A stretch of 64,000 nucleotides of DNA from Sphagnum compactum (taxonomy: Eukaryota > Bryophyta > Sphagnopsida > Sphagnales), in NCBI GenBank assembly GCA_965153455.1, contig OZ234499.1:1116001-1180000 (forward strand). Direction: 5' to 3'. The notes under the pieces are model-generated. The model saw nothing but the letters and a program-made list of their open reading frames with translations. It searched no databases and had not been told where the DNA came from. This document shows positions 23,496 to 35,353 of the stretch, piece by piece (the first letter of the stretch is position 1; each line of letters opens with the position of its first letter). Made by a program: the position numbers and the translations under genes.

Positions 23496-26003
23496 TCAAT
23501 TTCTGCTGCTTGAGCATGCCCAAGCACACCAAAGAACCACAGAGAGTGGAAACCCCACCTTTGGTGTGGACTCCCCTCTCTCCACAGCAGTGCGGACCTG
23601 ATTTGAAGGGCACAAATCAATACAATAATGTGACCAGAAACTATGAAAATATTCCTTCAAACTCACATTACCCTGACATCAGAAAATAGCACACAAAGCT
23701 ATGTGTAACACATTCAGCAGTGTACAAAGCTTAAAATTGCACCGACATCCATTCTCAAACTGTGAGTATCTTTCAACACACCTTTGTAGTATTGCCTGTA
23801 GCATGCTCAGACATAGTACTTGGCACAGAGTTTTCTGCCCTCTCTGAAACAAGAGCTTTTATAGGCTCCTGATGAAGCTTTTGAACAGACCCCTCAAGAC
23901 TGTTGGTTGGATTTGAAAAATTCTCAGCTGTTGTATCAACCACAGGTGCTTTAGCAGAGTCCACCCCTGCAACTTCTGATACCTCCCTTGCTTCTGTTTC
24001 AAGATGAACCTGAGATGCCAGAGTATCTTCCAACATACCCACATTCAATGTGCAAAGAACTGGCAGGGCATCAGTATTCTCTCCCTGCAAATCCTTGGTC
24101 AAGCTGTTGAGTGGATCAGCAGGAATATGACTGCCAGCCTCCACCAGCTCAGAACTAACCAACTCTGTAGCCAGAGGCAAAGACAGCCAAGGATTGGGCT
24201 CGTTTGAGGTGTTGAGTTCCTCCTCAGCAGACTCCTCAAACTTGTCATTCTGTGCTGAGGAACTGGAAGTAGCCACATCTGTGTCATCTACACCTTCTCC
24301 AGCAGGAGTTGATGTCACACTCTCCATGTTCTGTTCAGGGGTAGACTCAATTCCAGGTGCATCCTGCTCAAACTTGTCATTCTGTGCTGAGGAACTGGAA
24401 GTAGCCACATCTGTGTCATCTACACCTTCTCCAGCAGGAGTTGATGTCACACTCTCCATGTTCTGTTCAGGGCTAGACTCAATTCCAGGTGCATCCTGCC
24501 TTGTAACCCCCACATATCCACATTCTGCCTCTCCTTCTAACCCCTCACTGACAGGCACATCTCTGAGTCCATCTCCTTCCAACATACACCCTGTGGCAAC
24601 TGATTCACCCTTTTCCCAATCAAGATCAGGAGGTTCATCAACAGACATGCTCACCCAGTCAGGGATTGAGAACAAGGATAATTCACTTGGTGCAGTGTAT
24701 AGCGATATGTCACTGGGTGCAGTTTTTAGAGATAAGTCGCTGACCCCTGAGCTGTACCTTGCAACAGAGGCATTAGTTGCATCATGAAATTCATCTTCAA
24801 GTTCCTGAGCTCTTGCACTTGTGCCATGCCCAGATTCTGCAATCTCAAAGGGAGAGGGGACATCATCAATAGAGCATTCACTGGGTTCTGCAAGACTGCA
24901 GACAGAGTCAACATCTGCTGATGAGAAGGCATCTCGAACATTCTCATCTGATGGAAAATCTGCCCGAGTCAGCAGCCTTGCACTGTTGGAGCGACTTATT
25001 CGTGGAACATCCATTTTGGTAGCCTCCTTCCTCCGCCTTTCCGAGGCAGAGACACCATTTGCCTGCAATTCAAGGAAATTGTCTTCACAATCCCTCTACT
25101 CAGAAGCCTTACATGATGCATTGGAGTACAAAGGAACAACATATTTGAACTGTCAAGAATAACCCTTGCTACTACACAAACCCATACCTAGCAAGCTTGA
25201 TGATAGTCAATCTCATGAACCAACCAACTATGAGCCAACAGCAATGTGGCAAATTCATCTTTTGATACAATAACAGGAAGAAGGGGCATTAAAGTGACAA
25301 AAGAAAGAGATTGTGTACATCATGTAGAACAGTCCCCAGAGTTCGTCCAAAGCTGGATAACTTCTTCGGAGTTTTCCCACCAGAGCCTCGGTTTTCAATC
25401 CTCAGCTGATTATCTTTCATGGAGACACTTCTGGTTGCTCGAAATCTGGGCGAAGACCTGTTCAACCACGCATGGTTCCTCATCACTTCGCAGCTTATCT
25501 CTCTTCATTTTCCCAACCAAAGCTATAGTTTCTTCCGCACACAATCAATAGATTCATGAAGGGAAAAAAAATGCCCTTTGCACTACTCTCTCAAATCGCA
25601 TAGATGTAACGGTTGATTTCTGAGCTGAAGAGATACCTGGATACGTCAATCTTTGGCTGCAGCTTGCTGCGAAGAAGGCGTACCATGTCCTCATGCTGCA
25701 GTCATCAACAAACCACCATTGCCCGACCATTCTTTCGTCAACTTCGCATTCAATAGGCATATCAGCACACACAAAAACAGAACCAAAATGAAGGAAGGGA
25801 GATCGTATGCTTGCGAGCCGGAAAGGCAGCAGGAACAAGGTAAAGAATCCGATCTAATTGCAACAATAGCAGGTGGTGCAAACAGATTATAATGAAGAAG
25901 ACGTAGCGCGATTGCTTACCTTCACACCAGCCGTCCGGATGCCGAACTGATTACAAAGCTCTTTGAGCTCCTTCCGAGACTTGGACTCCAGATTACCGCT
26001 CAT
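23496..26003 (-). CDS. SAP-like domain protein with long acidic Ser/Thr-rich region (five exons)
   Basis: Exons, all on the minus strand: 26,003-25,920 (ATG to AAG|GTAAGC), 25,695-25,637 (CTGCAG| to CAG|GTATCT), 25,502-25,331 (its 5' limit could instead be the CCCAG ending at 25,460 or so; the 3' limit could be 12 bases longer at a GAT|GTACAC site), 25,062-23,782 (TTGCAG| to AAG|GTGTGT) and 23,597-23,496 (ATCAG| to TGA). The phases join without a stop to about 565 residues. Residues 1-45 (SRKELKELCNQFGIRTAG, then HEDMVRLLRSKL) have the helix-turn-helix pattern of SAP motifs, which usually bind DNA or chromatin. Then comes a basic Ser-rich part (FRATRSVSMKDN) and a roughly 400-residue acidic region rich in S, T, D and E with repeated DLSL/SLYTAPSEL-type blocks. 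A 44-residue tandem duplication lies in exon 4. The last exon ends in a hydrophobic FPLSVVLWCAWAC. No known orthologue is recognised; a nuclear role is inference. Confidence 0.7.
24235..24498 (-). repeat. 132-bp in-frame tandem duplication in the SAP-like gene
   Basis: Two adjacent copies with a period of 132 bases, differing at essentially one position (giving IESTPEQ versus IESSPEQ). Each encodes 44 residues that include SVTSTPAGEGVDDTD and VATSSSSAQNDKFE. Multiples of three keep the frame open. Confidence 0.95.
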
Positions 26004-26690
26004 CGTTCATACAAGATCATGAACCAGACAAGCTCTGAAAGAGAGTAATCCAGATGTCAACGGGCTCGGGTTTCTCTGGAAGTATTCGATGCGTAGAGAG
26101 GAAAATGCAGAATTGAAGCAGGAAGCACAGACGATGACGTGCACAAAACCGTGCACAAAACGACACTAATATCAAGAAAAGAACAGCGCGTCAAGAAGCA
26201 AATTGACCGGTTCTTGTGAATTTCCTGTGCACCGCTTAACGACGAACACTCAACTCAGCTCTTTCTATGGAGCTAAACAAACTGGATTACGATACAAAGA
26301 TCCTCACACAGGATAAGATTAAAACAACAAAGGATGTTGAGCTGCAAACAATCGCACTTAACGAGAGAACAGAAGCAAGAGAACATAGGAAGACAGACGC
26401 AATCAGAATATTGAATACCAAGCAAAAGCTGTACAAAACTTGGCAAACCGACCCCAACAACAACAACAACAACAGTGGTAGACCTTGAGCAACAGATCAC
26501 CAAATCCTTCAACAAAAGTCCCCAAAAATAGGACAATCAAGAAATGAAACTGCTTGAACTCGACAATCAGAAGAGACCTAACAGCAGCGACAGCGTTGAA
26601 TCGGTCACTCTTTTTCTCGTAAACATGCCCCGCTTGTTTCTCTCTCCTTGTTTTTCTCCCGCTTGCGGAAGCGCGCTCTCTCGCTCGCGC
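26004..26690. promoter_or_regulatory. Upstream region of the SAP-like gene
   Basis: The sequence before the ATG at 26,003 is less AT-rich, with no convincing TATA box at a defined distance. It is the likely 5' UTR and promoter. It includes a CAA run at about 26,453-26,475. The short plus-strand frame at 26,267 has no support as a gene. Confidence 0.35.
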
Positions 26691-26745
26691 CCTCCCCCTC
26701 CCTCTCTCCCTCCCTCTCTCCCTCCCTTCCTCCCTCCCTCTCGGC
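26690..26745. repeat. CT-rich (CCCT/CTCC)n tract
   Basis: A near-pure pyrimidine run on the plus strand, about 0.7 kb upstream of the SAP-like gene start. Pyrimidine (GA/CT) tracts are common in plant core promoters and are also simple microsatellites. The 73-135 codon frames crossing it are artefacts of low complexity. Confidence 0.85.
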
Positions 26746-28419
26746 GCGCGGTCGGAAGTATTGCCACTTTTCGCCACCCATGCAAATCCACAGCTCAAAT
26801 GCCCAATCACACATATGGCGATACCCTACCTCCACGTCATAGAAGTTTCGCCATATCTGGAAGGGAGGTGTAGAAAATGAATATTTCCTTGATATTTATT
26901 CCAAGCGTTGCTGGGAATTGAAATGTTTTTGAATTTATTTGCCCGTTCTGGCAAAGAGCCCCTATGGAACCCCCCCCCCCCCTTCCTTTAATTAAGTGGA
27001 TAGAAGGAAATATTCATTTTCCGAAACCCAATATGTCTAGTACCTCACTTTATTCACTAGGTACCAGGTACAATTTACTCCTTGCTTGTTATTAGTTATT
27101 ACCCCGAGAAGTGGGTGGTGTGGTGGTAGGTAAGGCCCGCAAAGGGGGGCGTTACCAAAATAAGATGCCGACTCAAGGGAGCCAAGGGCGGCATCACATT
27201 CTGGCGACCCCTTGTCCGCGGGCCTTAACATCCATAACGACCTGTCATCCGACATCTGACGGCCAAGATCCTTTCATAGCGCAAAGAAAAAATGATGGGC
27301 CCTTACAAAATGTGTAAGAGCCCGCCCAGAGACGTAAGAGGAGCTCCAGTGTCAAGAGGGAATCTTACTGATTTTCGGCACCCTCCAAGTACACTTGGAA
27401 ACCTCTAACAAGGTCATTACCAAAGGGTGGAGAGGCGGCCCGGGGAGGGGGGGGGGGGGGAGAGAGCGGGGTACCTATGTATCTACTATGTACATTTTTG
27501 TTAAAAAAAACTCATGACAAATTAATGAAGTAAATGTGATGGGTTTTTGGGTGGGAACATGGGCATTCTACCATTGGTGTTTAGAGCTCCATTTGGATAC
27601 AAAAATAGTTCAAATAGTTGTGGTAGTAATGTTTGTTTTGATGAACCCAATGGTGGGAGAGTTTGTCATAAAGTTGAAATTTTCAAAAATAGGTTAAGGC
27701 CAAAACTAGTTGAAGCTGAGCTTTAAATGTTTATATATAACGTTTTCAAACATGTTTGAACTCTGAACTGGAGGTTGCACCACTAGGTACTCTACTAATT
27801 GGAATGTAAAACATTTAACATCCAAATTTACCGCCCCAACCAGCACTTAATAGCTAGCTGCAAGGAAAGAAACATCATTGCATAGCCTTGGGAAAACAAA
27901 AAACACTCTACACTCATTTGCCATCTTCATTTTAGGAAAATCATCTAGATGTCAGGCTTAGCAATGACAAGAACCCAAAACAAATGAGGAAGCTCAAAAC
28001 TTGAAACAACGCTTCATCACAAGCAAAATCATATATCCTTAGACAACTATCGAAACAAAATATAACATCCAGTCTCATCCACAAACCAACTTGGTTGGCC
28101 CTAAGCTTTTGTTGCAAAGATTTGCATGGGAAGAGCAAAATGTTCCCCCAAAAAAGATGTAAAGAGACATATTCATATGTGATAATTTTTGCACATGGGT
28201 GGCCCAATGTTGTTGTTGACTAGATCAAAAGGAGATCCAGTCCAGCTGAGGTAAATATTTACCAAGTCATGTTTAGGAAAGCTCGCTCGATGTCCAAGCA
28301 AATATCGTACAAACAGCAAGCATGACCATAATGCAAATTGCTCAATACAATACAAACTTTCCAAGGAATCACACCCCCATGTAAAGTGGGGTTGGACTTT
28401 GTTTTATGAAAGATGAAGG

Positions 28420-28440
28420 GTGGGGTGGGGTGGGGTGGGA
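28420..28440. repeat. GGGGT microsatellite
   Basis: Four successive GGGGT units. Confidence 0.85.
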
Positions 28441-28635
28441 TGCGCATGGGCGGCTACCACCCAGACAATTTAGCCTTATTAGCTACTTATAAATTAATTA
28501 AACATTTTAATACTTATCATGTGTCTGAATTGTGTGGGGTCTTTGTTTTAATGCTTTCCCTTTTGGGCATAGAGAACCGACCATTTTTTCTTCCATTCCA
28601 TAAATGCCACCTTTCCTTTCCAAAAATTTGGAAGC

Positions 28636-28660
28636 TATTATTATTATTATTATTATTATA
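28636..28660. repeat. TTA microsatellite
   Basis: About eight successive TTA units. Confidence 0.9.
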
Positions 28661-29062
28661 TTTTGGATGCTCAAAAGGAGGGGGGGGGGGGTTTAAATGT
28701 GATGTTTCTAGAGATGGCAGAAGAGTGCAGCTGTTCAGAAACTAAGTTTAAAGCCAGCTGCTATTTGTGGGTGATTCCACCCGTCTAAAGTACAGGATTC
28801 AAGCACCCTTTGCCTTTTAAGACGGCGCCTTGAATGATTCAAACAAAGCTTGCCAAAGTGCCACCAAGGGGAAGGGACGTGGGTTTAAGTTAGATAGATA
28901 GGCCCCCCCAGAATAGGTAGACTCTTGACACGGCATTTGTCAAACTTGTGCTTGTGAATGAGAAAAAGTGCTTTGGAGTTTGGGCGTGACTCATGGTTTC
29001 TTTTATATTTAGGTGGGGGTGAGGAGGGAGAGAAATGGGGAGGGGACTCTACCTAGCCTACC

Positions 29063-29540
29063 TTGGTCCATTTACATGTTCATGAATGGAATGAGCAAAG
29101 TGAAGCGAGGGGAAAGGGTTTGTGCTTGAGTTTTCGAAAAAAAGGAATGACCCCTAAACCTTATCCCTGCTCTTTCCCTCTTACATATCCTTTTTTCTAT
29201 CGGCCAAAACATTTCATCTCTTCAGCACTTACATTTTCTTTTTTCTTTGGTGTCCATAGACACATTCTCATACCTAGTCTCTACATTGCTAACTCTCAAC
29301 CATTCACTAACCACCTAACCTTAAGTTTTCAGGTCTATTAACATGTTCATGAATTTGGAATGAGCAAGAGAAGAGAGGGAAAGGGTTTGTGCTTGAGTTT
29401 TGAGAAAAACATGATACTCAAACATTAACTCTTGTTAATTCTTGTTCTTCCTTTCTTGTGTATGTTTTGTTTACATGACAAATGTTTGATCAGTTAAGCA
29501 CTTATATGTTATTGATTTTTTTGGTGTTTAGGGGGGAAAT
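29063..29540 (+). repeat. About 268-bp tandem duplication, diverged
   Basis: TTACATGTTCATGAATGGAA followed by GGAAAGGGTTTGTGCTTGAG appears at 29,070-29,135. AACATGTTCATGAATTTGGA followed by the same second string appears about 268 bases later. Later blocks (CAGCACTTACATTTTC versus AAGCACTTATATGTTA, and TTTGGTGTCC versus TTTGGTGTTT) keep the same order. No function is evident. Confidence 0.75.
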
Positions 29541-29630
29541 TTTATATTTTATTTATGTATTGTTTAATTCTTAAATTTTCACTTATCAAATGCTTGTACA
29601 TGTTTCACTATTTGTTATACACACACATTT

Positions 29631-30300
29631 TGTCATGACCCTAAGTTTGGGACGAGACCAAAATTAAAGCATGACAAAAGAAGTGAGCTAGGAAAATGAC
29701 TTGGGATTCAAACATATTGTCACAAGTGTGAAGAATGCAAAAAAAAATCATAACTAATGTTTGGAAATTCTTAGAATGAAGGATAAATATTTGTCAATTA
29801 TCAACCCATATATATACTCGCTTACTTGTTGGGTCTCAAAATATTCAAATAATCAATTTTGTTACATGAGTAAAGTTTTTAAAAAATATGAAACAATCAA
29901 AGAACTAGCTAAAGGATTATCAAACTTTTCATGAAAACCATGATTATTAAAAAATTTGAAATAATCAAAGTGGATTTTTATTTTTTTATAATATTCAAAG
30001 TGGACAAATTTGAATTGTTAGTCTAGATACTAGCTAATGGTTGTTTATAATGGTTAGTTATGACTGTTCTATTTTGAATTGGCTAGTATAAAACAAGGAG
30101 GACAAACCTATTGAAGGACTTTTGGATTTCATTCATGGTTATGTGTTTCACTTTCCAATTTTGGAACATGGATCATTTTTCTTTCAACCTATTTCCTTCA
30201 AGTTTGAGCAATTTATGTACATGTTAGTTTAGGATTTGTAGTAGTTTAAGTTTTATTTTGTGTGTTGAATGTACTTGTTGCTGTTTTAGGAACCTATTAC
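29631..30300 (+). repeat. Possible solo LTR, low confidence
   Basis: Begins TGTCATGACCCTAAGTTTGG, which resembles the TGTCGCAACCCTAACCTTGG start of the solo LTR at 31,861. It contains a TATA-like GTATAAAAC near 30,087. No right boundary, target duplication or primer site could be fixed. Confidence 0.3.
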
Positions 30301-31860
30301 TAAAAAATCCAAAGGTGAATTAACCTTAATGGGAATAGAAAAACCATGTTAACATCCCTACATGAACCATAATAACAACCATATGAAGGTCTATAGTTAT
30401 CGAAACTACAGTGGTTTTCGGTTTTGGAGGATGACTTGGTTTGGGAAGTGGATTAAAGCATGTTAGGACATTGCTTTAAGCCAAGAGCCCAGTGAAAAAG
30501 TTACCCCACAGTCAAGGAGTGTTTACTATCCAACAACTGCTAACCAATATCTACCAAGACATTACTTGGAGATTTTGGTAGAATTGAAACTTTTTCAGTA
30601 ATCCTGAAATCAGTCTGTCAATTTTGGTAATCTCAAAATCGCATCTGTTAGTTTCAGTAATCTTGAAATTGGTTCTTTTTGTTGTGATATTGTGAATAAA
30701 AGGGTTGAGTATCTTTTGTAATGATAAAAGTGGGTTGGTCTCTTAAAACTCCCAAATAGTAGTCTCAAAAGACTACTGAAGCCTCTCTTTTTCCGTCCAA
30801 TCCATTTGAATTTTCAATTTCTGAGGTTCTTTCTCCTTTGAATCCTCCTAAGCCATTGCTTTACTTCGGGTGGTCACTACCAAGACCACATTGACGATGG
30901 CCTCTTCCTTCTGCGGTTGTACAGTTGAACCTTTCCCCTTAAACATTTCAAAAGCTGCTTACCTGTGTGGGTAGTCATGAATCCTATGGTTAGGTGAACA
31001 ACAGATGTAACATTGGTAAATAGTCTTATTGCCATTGGTTTGACTTGAACCCTCTCTAAACTGGGTTCCGGTTCCCTTAAATGTTTGGGCACCTACTTCG
31101 TTCACTTAAGTTTCTTTCTTTTCATTTAGCCAATTATTTGGATTTTTCGAATTCTAGTGGCAATGTTCCTTGTTGTGCCCATGTTTTTTTGCATTGGGAA
31201 CACACCAATTCAGTGTTTCCCATCATTGTTTCTATCTGGTTTCGGTGGTTCAGGGAGCTTTTGGTACTCCGTGGGATCGCCCATCACAAGTAAGTACAGC
31301 TTCTTTGTGCTCAAATAATCTATTAGGCTTCATACTAAAAGTAGCAACCCTCATGTAAGGTACAAGACCAGCCCTGGAAAAGATAGTGAGTAGGCTGTCA
31401 TCTGCCTTGTGTTGCAAACAATTAACCAATTTCAGAATCCATTCGTAGTAGACTTCTACCTTTTTATTAGCACCTTGCTTAATGATTCAAAAAGCCATGT
31501 AGACTTGTTCATCGGTTTACATAGTCTAATATCATTTGCAAAAAATTATTTCCAACTCCACATCTTGGGAGGGATTACATAAAATTTTCACCCCATCCTA
31601 AAATTGCATTTCTTAATGTGAAGCAGAATAAATTGACAATGTCAGCATCATTCTTTTCATCGTTTGCTTCAATACCCTTTTGAAACACCTATACATGCAC
31701 GTTAGGATCGATTCCAGCAATATAAATTGGATATGGTAAAGATTTCCTCGAAATGTGGGCAGTAGTGGTTGGAATAATCGATGTTGGATATCATGTCGGT
31801 ACCCAGGGTCTCCAAGGATGTCCTGTCTATGTGCCCATTGCAAAGGTACAATTATAAGGT

Positions 31861-32828
31861 TGTCGCAACCCTAACCTTGGGCTCACGACCAAAGCAAGGG
31901 CTTGCAAAGGTGCGGACCAAGAGTGAAGCCCGGGAATCACATTTCATGCTCCCGGGAGTGTGAAAGGTGCGAACCAAGAGTGAAACCTAGAAGTCACATT
32001 TCATGCTCCCGGGAGTGTGGGAGAGTGTGAACCTCCACACTCCCAAATGAGCTTCCACTTTGGGAGTTAGGCTTGGGAATTGGAGTCCCGATGGACTTCC
32101 GAATCTTCAGAGAGCAATTGCAAGGGGCAAAACCCATTGGATTGAAGAGTTTCTTATATCATTGGAAAGCTCTTAAAACGTAGATGTCTAAAATGGGCTC
32201 GCATGACCCATTTAGATACTTAAAACACAAGTTATGGCCAAAAAAAGGGCCGAAAGTTAAATTGTCAATTTGACTCTCGACCACTAAAAATCGAGAATCG
32301 CCCCGATTTCCTTGCATGTAGGTGGTGTGTCATTGGAAAGCTTTCGACGAGGGCTACAACTTTGTTTCAGACCTTACCTCAATCAGAGGTTTGCACACAA
32401 AGTTATGGGCCTCCAAAGTCGTGGGAGTCCCAAGGGAATTTCGGGACTCCCACTTGGGAGTCTCGGGACGAAATGACATTTGGGTGCTGGCCCCGTGGCC
32501 AGAAACAAATAATACTATAAGGGGGAAGGTGGTGGCTTCCCCCAAGTCCAAGTCGTGGTGAGTCTTATGAGTCCATGTTTGCCCGTGGCTTGTCTGTGCA
32601 CCAAAAATGTTCCAGCTACACATAAACCAACTTGTTGTTTGGTTGGTGCAGGTCCATGTGAGTAATTGACTTGCTGTCAATCTTCCTAATCCTCATCCCA
32701 GAGCTCCAACACGCCCCTCTACCCCCAAAGTGCTGCAAGCCAAGGAGTGCGCCCCAACTCCTTCTCCTTCCACTGTCATCACCTTTGGACTCGCAGTTGA
32801 TTCCATCAAAGAGCTTGGGGGTGCGTCA
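31861..32828. mobile_element. Solo LTR inserted in gypsy-like gag, TSD AAGGT
   Basis: The insert starts TGTCGCAACC and ends GGGTGCGTCA, with imperfect inverted ends (8 of 10) and TG...CA termini. It is flanked by AAGGT at 31,856-31,860 and again at 32,829-32,833. Removing the insert and one AAGGT joins the minus-strand gag frame GLHVGPYLGRGLP to YNCTFAMGT, which supports the exact boundaries. It contains a 57-bp tandem duplication. No internal coding region or primer site was recognised, hence solo LTR or very small non-autonomous element. Confidence 0.8.
31906..32019. repeat. 57-bp tandem duplication inside the solo LTR
   Basis: AAAGGTGCGGACCAAGAGTG and CATTTCATGCTCCCGGGAGT repeat after 57 bases with a few substitutions. 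Confidence 0.9.
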
Positions 32829-34326
32829 AAGGTAGTCCTCTACCAAGGTATGGGCCCACATGAAGTCCACTTGGGGGTCCACCAAGGGGTCCATTTGAAG
32901 GTCCGCCAGGAGGTCTGCTAGGGGGTCAACTCGAAATTCCGCCAAAATGTCCCCCTATAGGGCCAATAAAAGGGTTTCTAGAATGTTCACTTTGAGGTCT
33001 ATTGAAGGGTCTGCCAAGATGTCCATTTGGAGGTCTGCTATTAAGTCCACCACCTCCTCCATCGGGAGGAGCACTTTGTCTTTGCCATGGTCTCACACCT
33101 TGGATTGGAGCCTAAGTAAAATAAGAATCAACCTTTAGTGAGTCACCCATTGCACCTTGGAACTTGGTCATGACCTACAGCTCAAAAGGTCATCGTACAT
33201 TACCCATGTAACTAGAAAAATTCGATAGGCTTTCATTGTTACCCAACGGAAAGTCCGTGGGTAGTGCCAAAACAATATGAGTTGCAACTGGGGCAAAGAC
33301 AAATACCCACCATATAGGGAGCTACTAGGGTCTCATCAAAGTTGGTTCCACAATTGGGGCATACATGTTATTAACTACATATGGGGTTCTTGTATAAGGA
33401 ACCACACTGTTCGGATTAACTACCTTTTAGGTTGGAACCGAAAGACTAGATGGGTCGGTAATCAAACCGGAAATTTTTGGGACTACCGGAGTAATACTTA
33501 TTGCAGACACATGAACTAGTCTAGATAACTATGGAAGAGGTGTTATGTTTAGGGGAACAACAAAAATAGGGTTAGAAGGTAACACTTGATTGGATCAGTA
33601 GGGACAATTACTAAGTTCATGGCCTGTTCCATGACAAAAAGAACAAGTGAAAATTACACGAGAAGGAAAAGTTCTTCCATTAAACACTAGTGTTGTCGAG
33701 ATTTCAGGCTGGAATTCATGTTCATTTGCAAAACCCATTTGCAAAGAACGTCCAATGTGTGAATTGTCAAAATCACTTCATCGTTGAGACCGCTTGAATT
33801 TCTCAAGTCGTCTCTCTAATTGAACAATTTCATCCTCGTGAGTACAAAAACTCGATGCAATAGCCTCTCGGTACCAAAAAGTCGGGTTTTCGATAGGGTC
33901 CCAAATTGGTTCTGGGAGTTTTCAGTTTTACCACATCAACTAGTCATTTTCCGTTGACCCTTCAAAGTTTCGATTCTCCGTGTTTAGTAATGTCCTCAGA
34001 CTCTCCTTGTTTTCCACTATGAAAAGTGGCCACGTCCTCCTGATCAATTCTTGTCAACACCTCGTCCATATATGCATTTGAAGGCCTTGCAAGTCTGCCC
34101 TCTATTACCTCCTCTTGCTTTTTCCTCATGCTCCTAGTCACAACAGTCGTCGTCCTTCAACAAAGAAACTGTCAACAAAAAGTAAATTTTTAAAGTATTT
34201 TGGTAAAGAAGTTTTTTGCAAATAACAAAATCAATAACAAATTAATCTGTTTCTCTAATTAGAACAAATAGTTTCTATCAAAACTCCCACATCAAGAATT
34301 ACGGAACCAAAAATTCTAGTTCTGTA

Positions 34327-34346
34327 TCCGCAGTGTGGTTGCCAAA
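34327..34346 (-). other. Primer-binding site of the gypsy-like element
   Basis: The minus strand reads TTTGGCAACCACACTGCGGA directly after an LTR end (TTTAACA). It resembles the TTTGGCGACTCCGCTGGGGA type used by several plant gypsy lineages, with several mismatches. Confidence 0.55.
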
Positions 34347-34685
34347 TGTTAAAGCCCCCAAGTAAATAACTTAGGGGTTTAGGATCAAGAAAGAGCCTTC
34401 AATAGCTAGTAACACCTACTGTTACAAAATGAATACTAATTTTTTATCATCTCAAAACATCAGCGTCAACAAAAACTTCAATATCTAAACGAAAATAAAC
34501 TTAATTGGTGTCAAACCAATCCCTTAAAATTTCAGTTTTAAATATAAACATCTTAATTACTTTGATATTCCTTTTTGGTTCCTCATAAATTGGTACTATA
34601 GATTGGTAGTCAGAAATTGGTAATGGGAAATCGATAATCAAAAATCAATAATCAAAATGTAAGTTTTCACAAAGTGAATTTTTCA
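34347..34685 (-). repeat. 5' LTR of the gypsy-like element (outer edge uncertain)
   Basis: On the plus strand the LTR end reads TGTTAAAGCCCCCAAG. The outer boundary is placed only approximately, before the TAGG array. No second LTR copy is present in the window. Confidence 0.4.
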
Positions 34686-34689
34686 TTTT

Positions 34690-35353
34690 TAACACCTAGC
34701 AAAGTAGCCTAGCCTAAACCTATCTAATAGGTTACCTAGGACGTAGCTTAGGACTACTAAGTAGCCTATAACTAAATAATGTAAGCCTTCTAAGTAAGTA
34801 TCCTAGGTGACCTAAGCTTACTAAGTAGACCTATTGGCCATGTAGGTAGCTTACTAACCTAGCTAGGCCTACTATAAGTACGTAACCTAGGCCTACTAAG
34901 TAACTAACATAGGCCACCTAGGCCTAGTAGGTAGGTAGCTTATCCTATTAGCTAGGTAAATAGTTTAAGCCACTTTAGATGCCTATTAGGTATAAGGTAG
35001 CCTAAATTAGGTAATTGAGGTCTACTTAGTAACTACGTACATATCGTAAACCACCTAGGCCTACTAGGTAAGTAAGTAGCTTAACCTGGGCTACCTAAGT
35101 AGGTATTTTGCCTAACCTAAGCTACCTAAGTAGGTACGTAGCCTAACCTAGGCCTATTAAGTAAGTATGTAACCTATTTTAGATAGTTTAAATTAGCCTA
35201 ACCTAAGCCCACTATGTAGGTACATAGCTTAGGTAGCCTATGTTAGCCTAACTTGGGCCTACTAGGTAGGTACGTAGCCTAACTTAAGCTGTCTAGGCCA
35301 CCTAGACCTTCTAGGTAGGTATTAGCTAACCTAGGTTAAGCCACCTAGGCTAC
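34690..35353. repeat. Degenerate TAGG/CCTA array, left part
   Basis: About 660 bases of CCTAGG, GTAGCCTA and TAGGTAGG words. It is continued at 38,431-38,960 on the other side of the CACTA insertion, so the two parts were one array before that insertion. Confidence 0.8.

Larger units (their letters stand above)
26746..29062. other. Gene-free stretch with homopolymers and microsatellites
   Basis: Contains C- and G-homopolymers (about 26,971, 27,449 and 28,681), an inverted copy of the TTATTTTGGTAA repeat (27,120-27,180), a GGGGT run (28,420-28,440) and a TTA run (28,636-28,660). No coding frame is supported. Confidence 0.55.
30700..34124 (-). pseudogene. Gypsy-like retrotransposon gag, interrupted and decayed
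   Basis: The frame opens at about 34,124 (MRKKQEEVIEGRLARPSNAY). A first zinc knuckle, CSFCHGTGHELSNC (33,610-33,655), is intact (CX2CX4HX4C). A Gly/Pro-rich linker follows (for example GGPSNGPLGGPPSGLHVG near 32,860). The capsid-like core comes next: AGIDPNVHV near 31,700, then DADIVNLFCFTLRNAILGW and GENFM near 31,590. A second knuckle, CYICCSPNHRIHDYPHR (about 30,964-31,020), has lost its last Cys (Tyr). Gag-tail sequence such as LKIQMDWTEKERLQ lies near 30,800. Many stops and frameshifts are present. A solo LTR is inserted at 31,861-32,828. No protease, RT or integrase was found to the left, so the element is truncated. Having one knuckle before and one after the capsid core is unusual. 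Confidence 0.65.

Noticed and set aside
24194-24787. Plus-strand frame of 197 codons, Ser/Thr-rich
   Set aside because: It lies wholly within exon 4 of the minus-strand SAP-like gene and only mirrors its repeat.
26403-26873. Overlapping Arg/Glu- and Pro/Ser-rich frames on both strands
   Set aside because: Produced by the CT-rich tract; no independent support.
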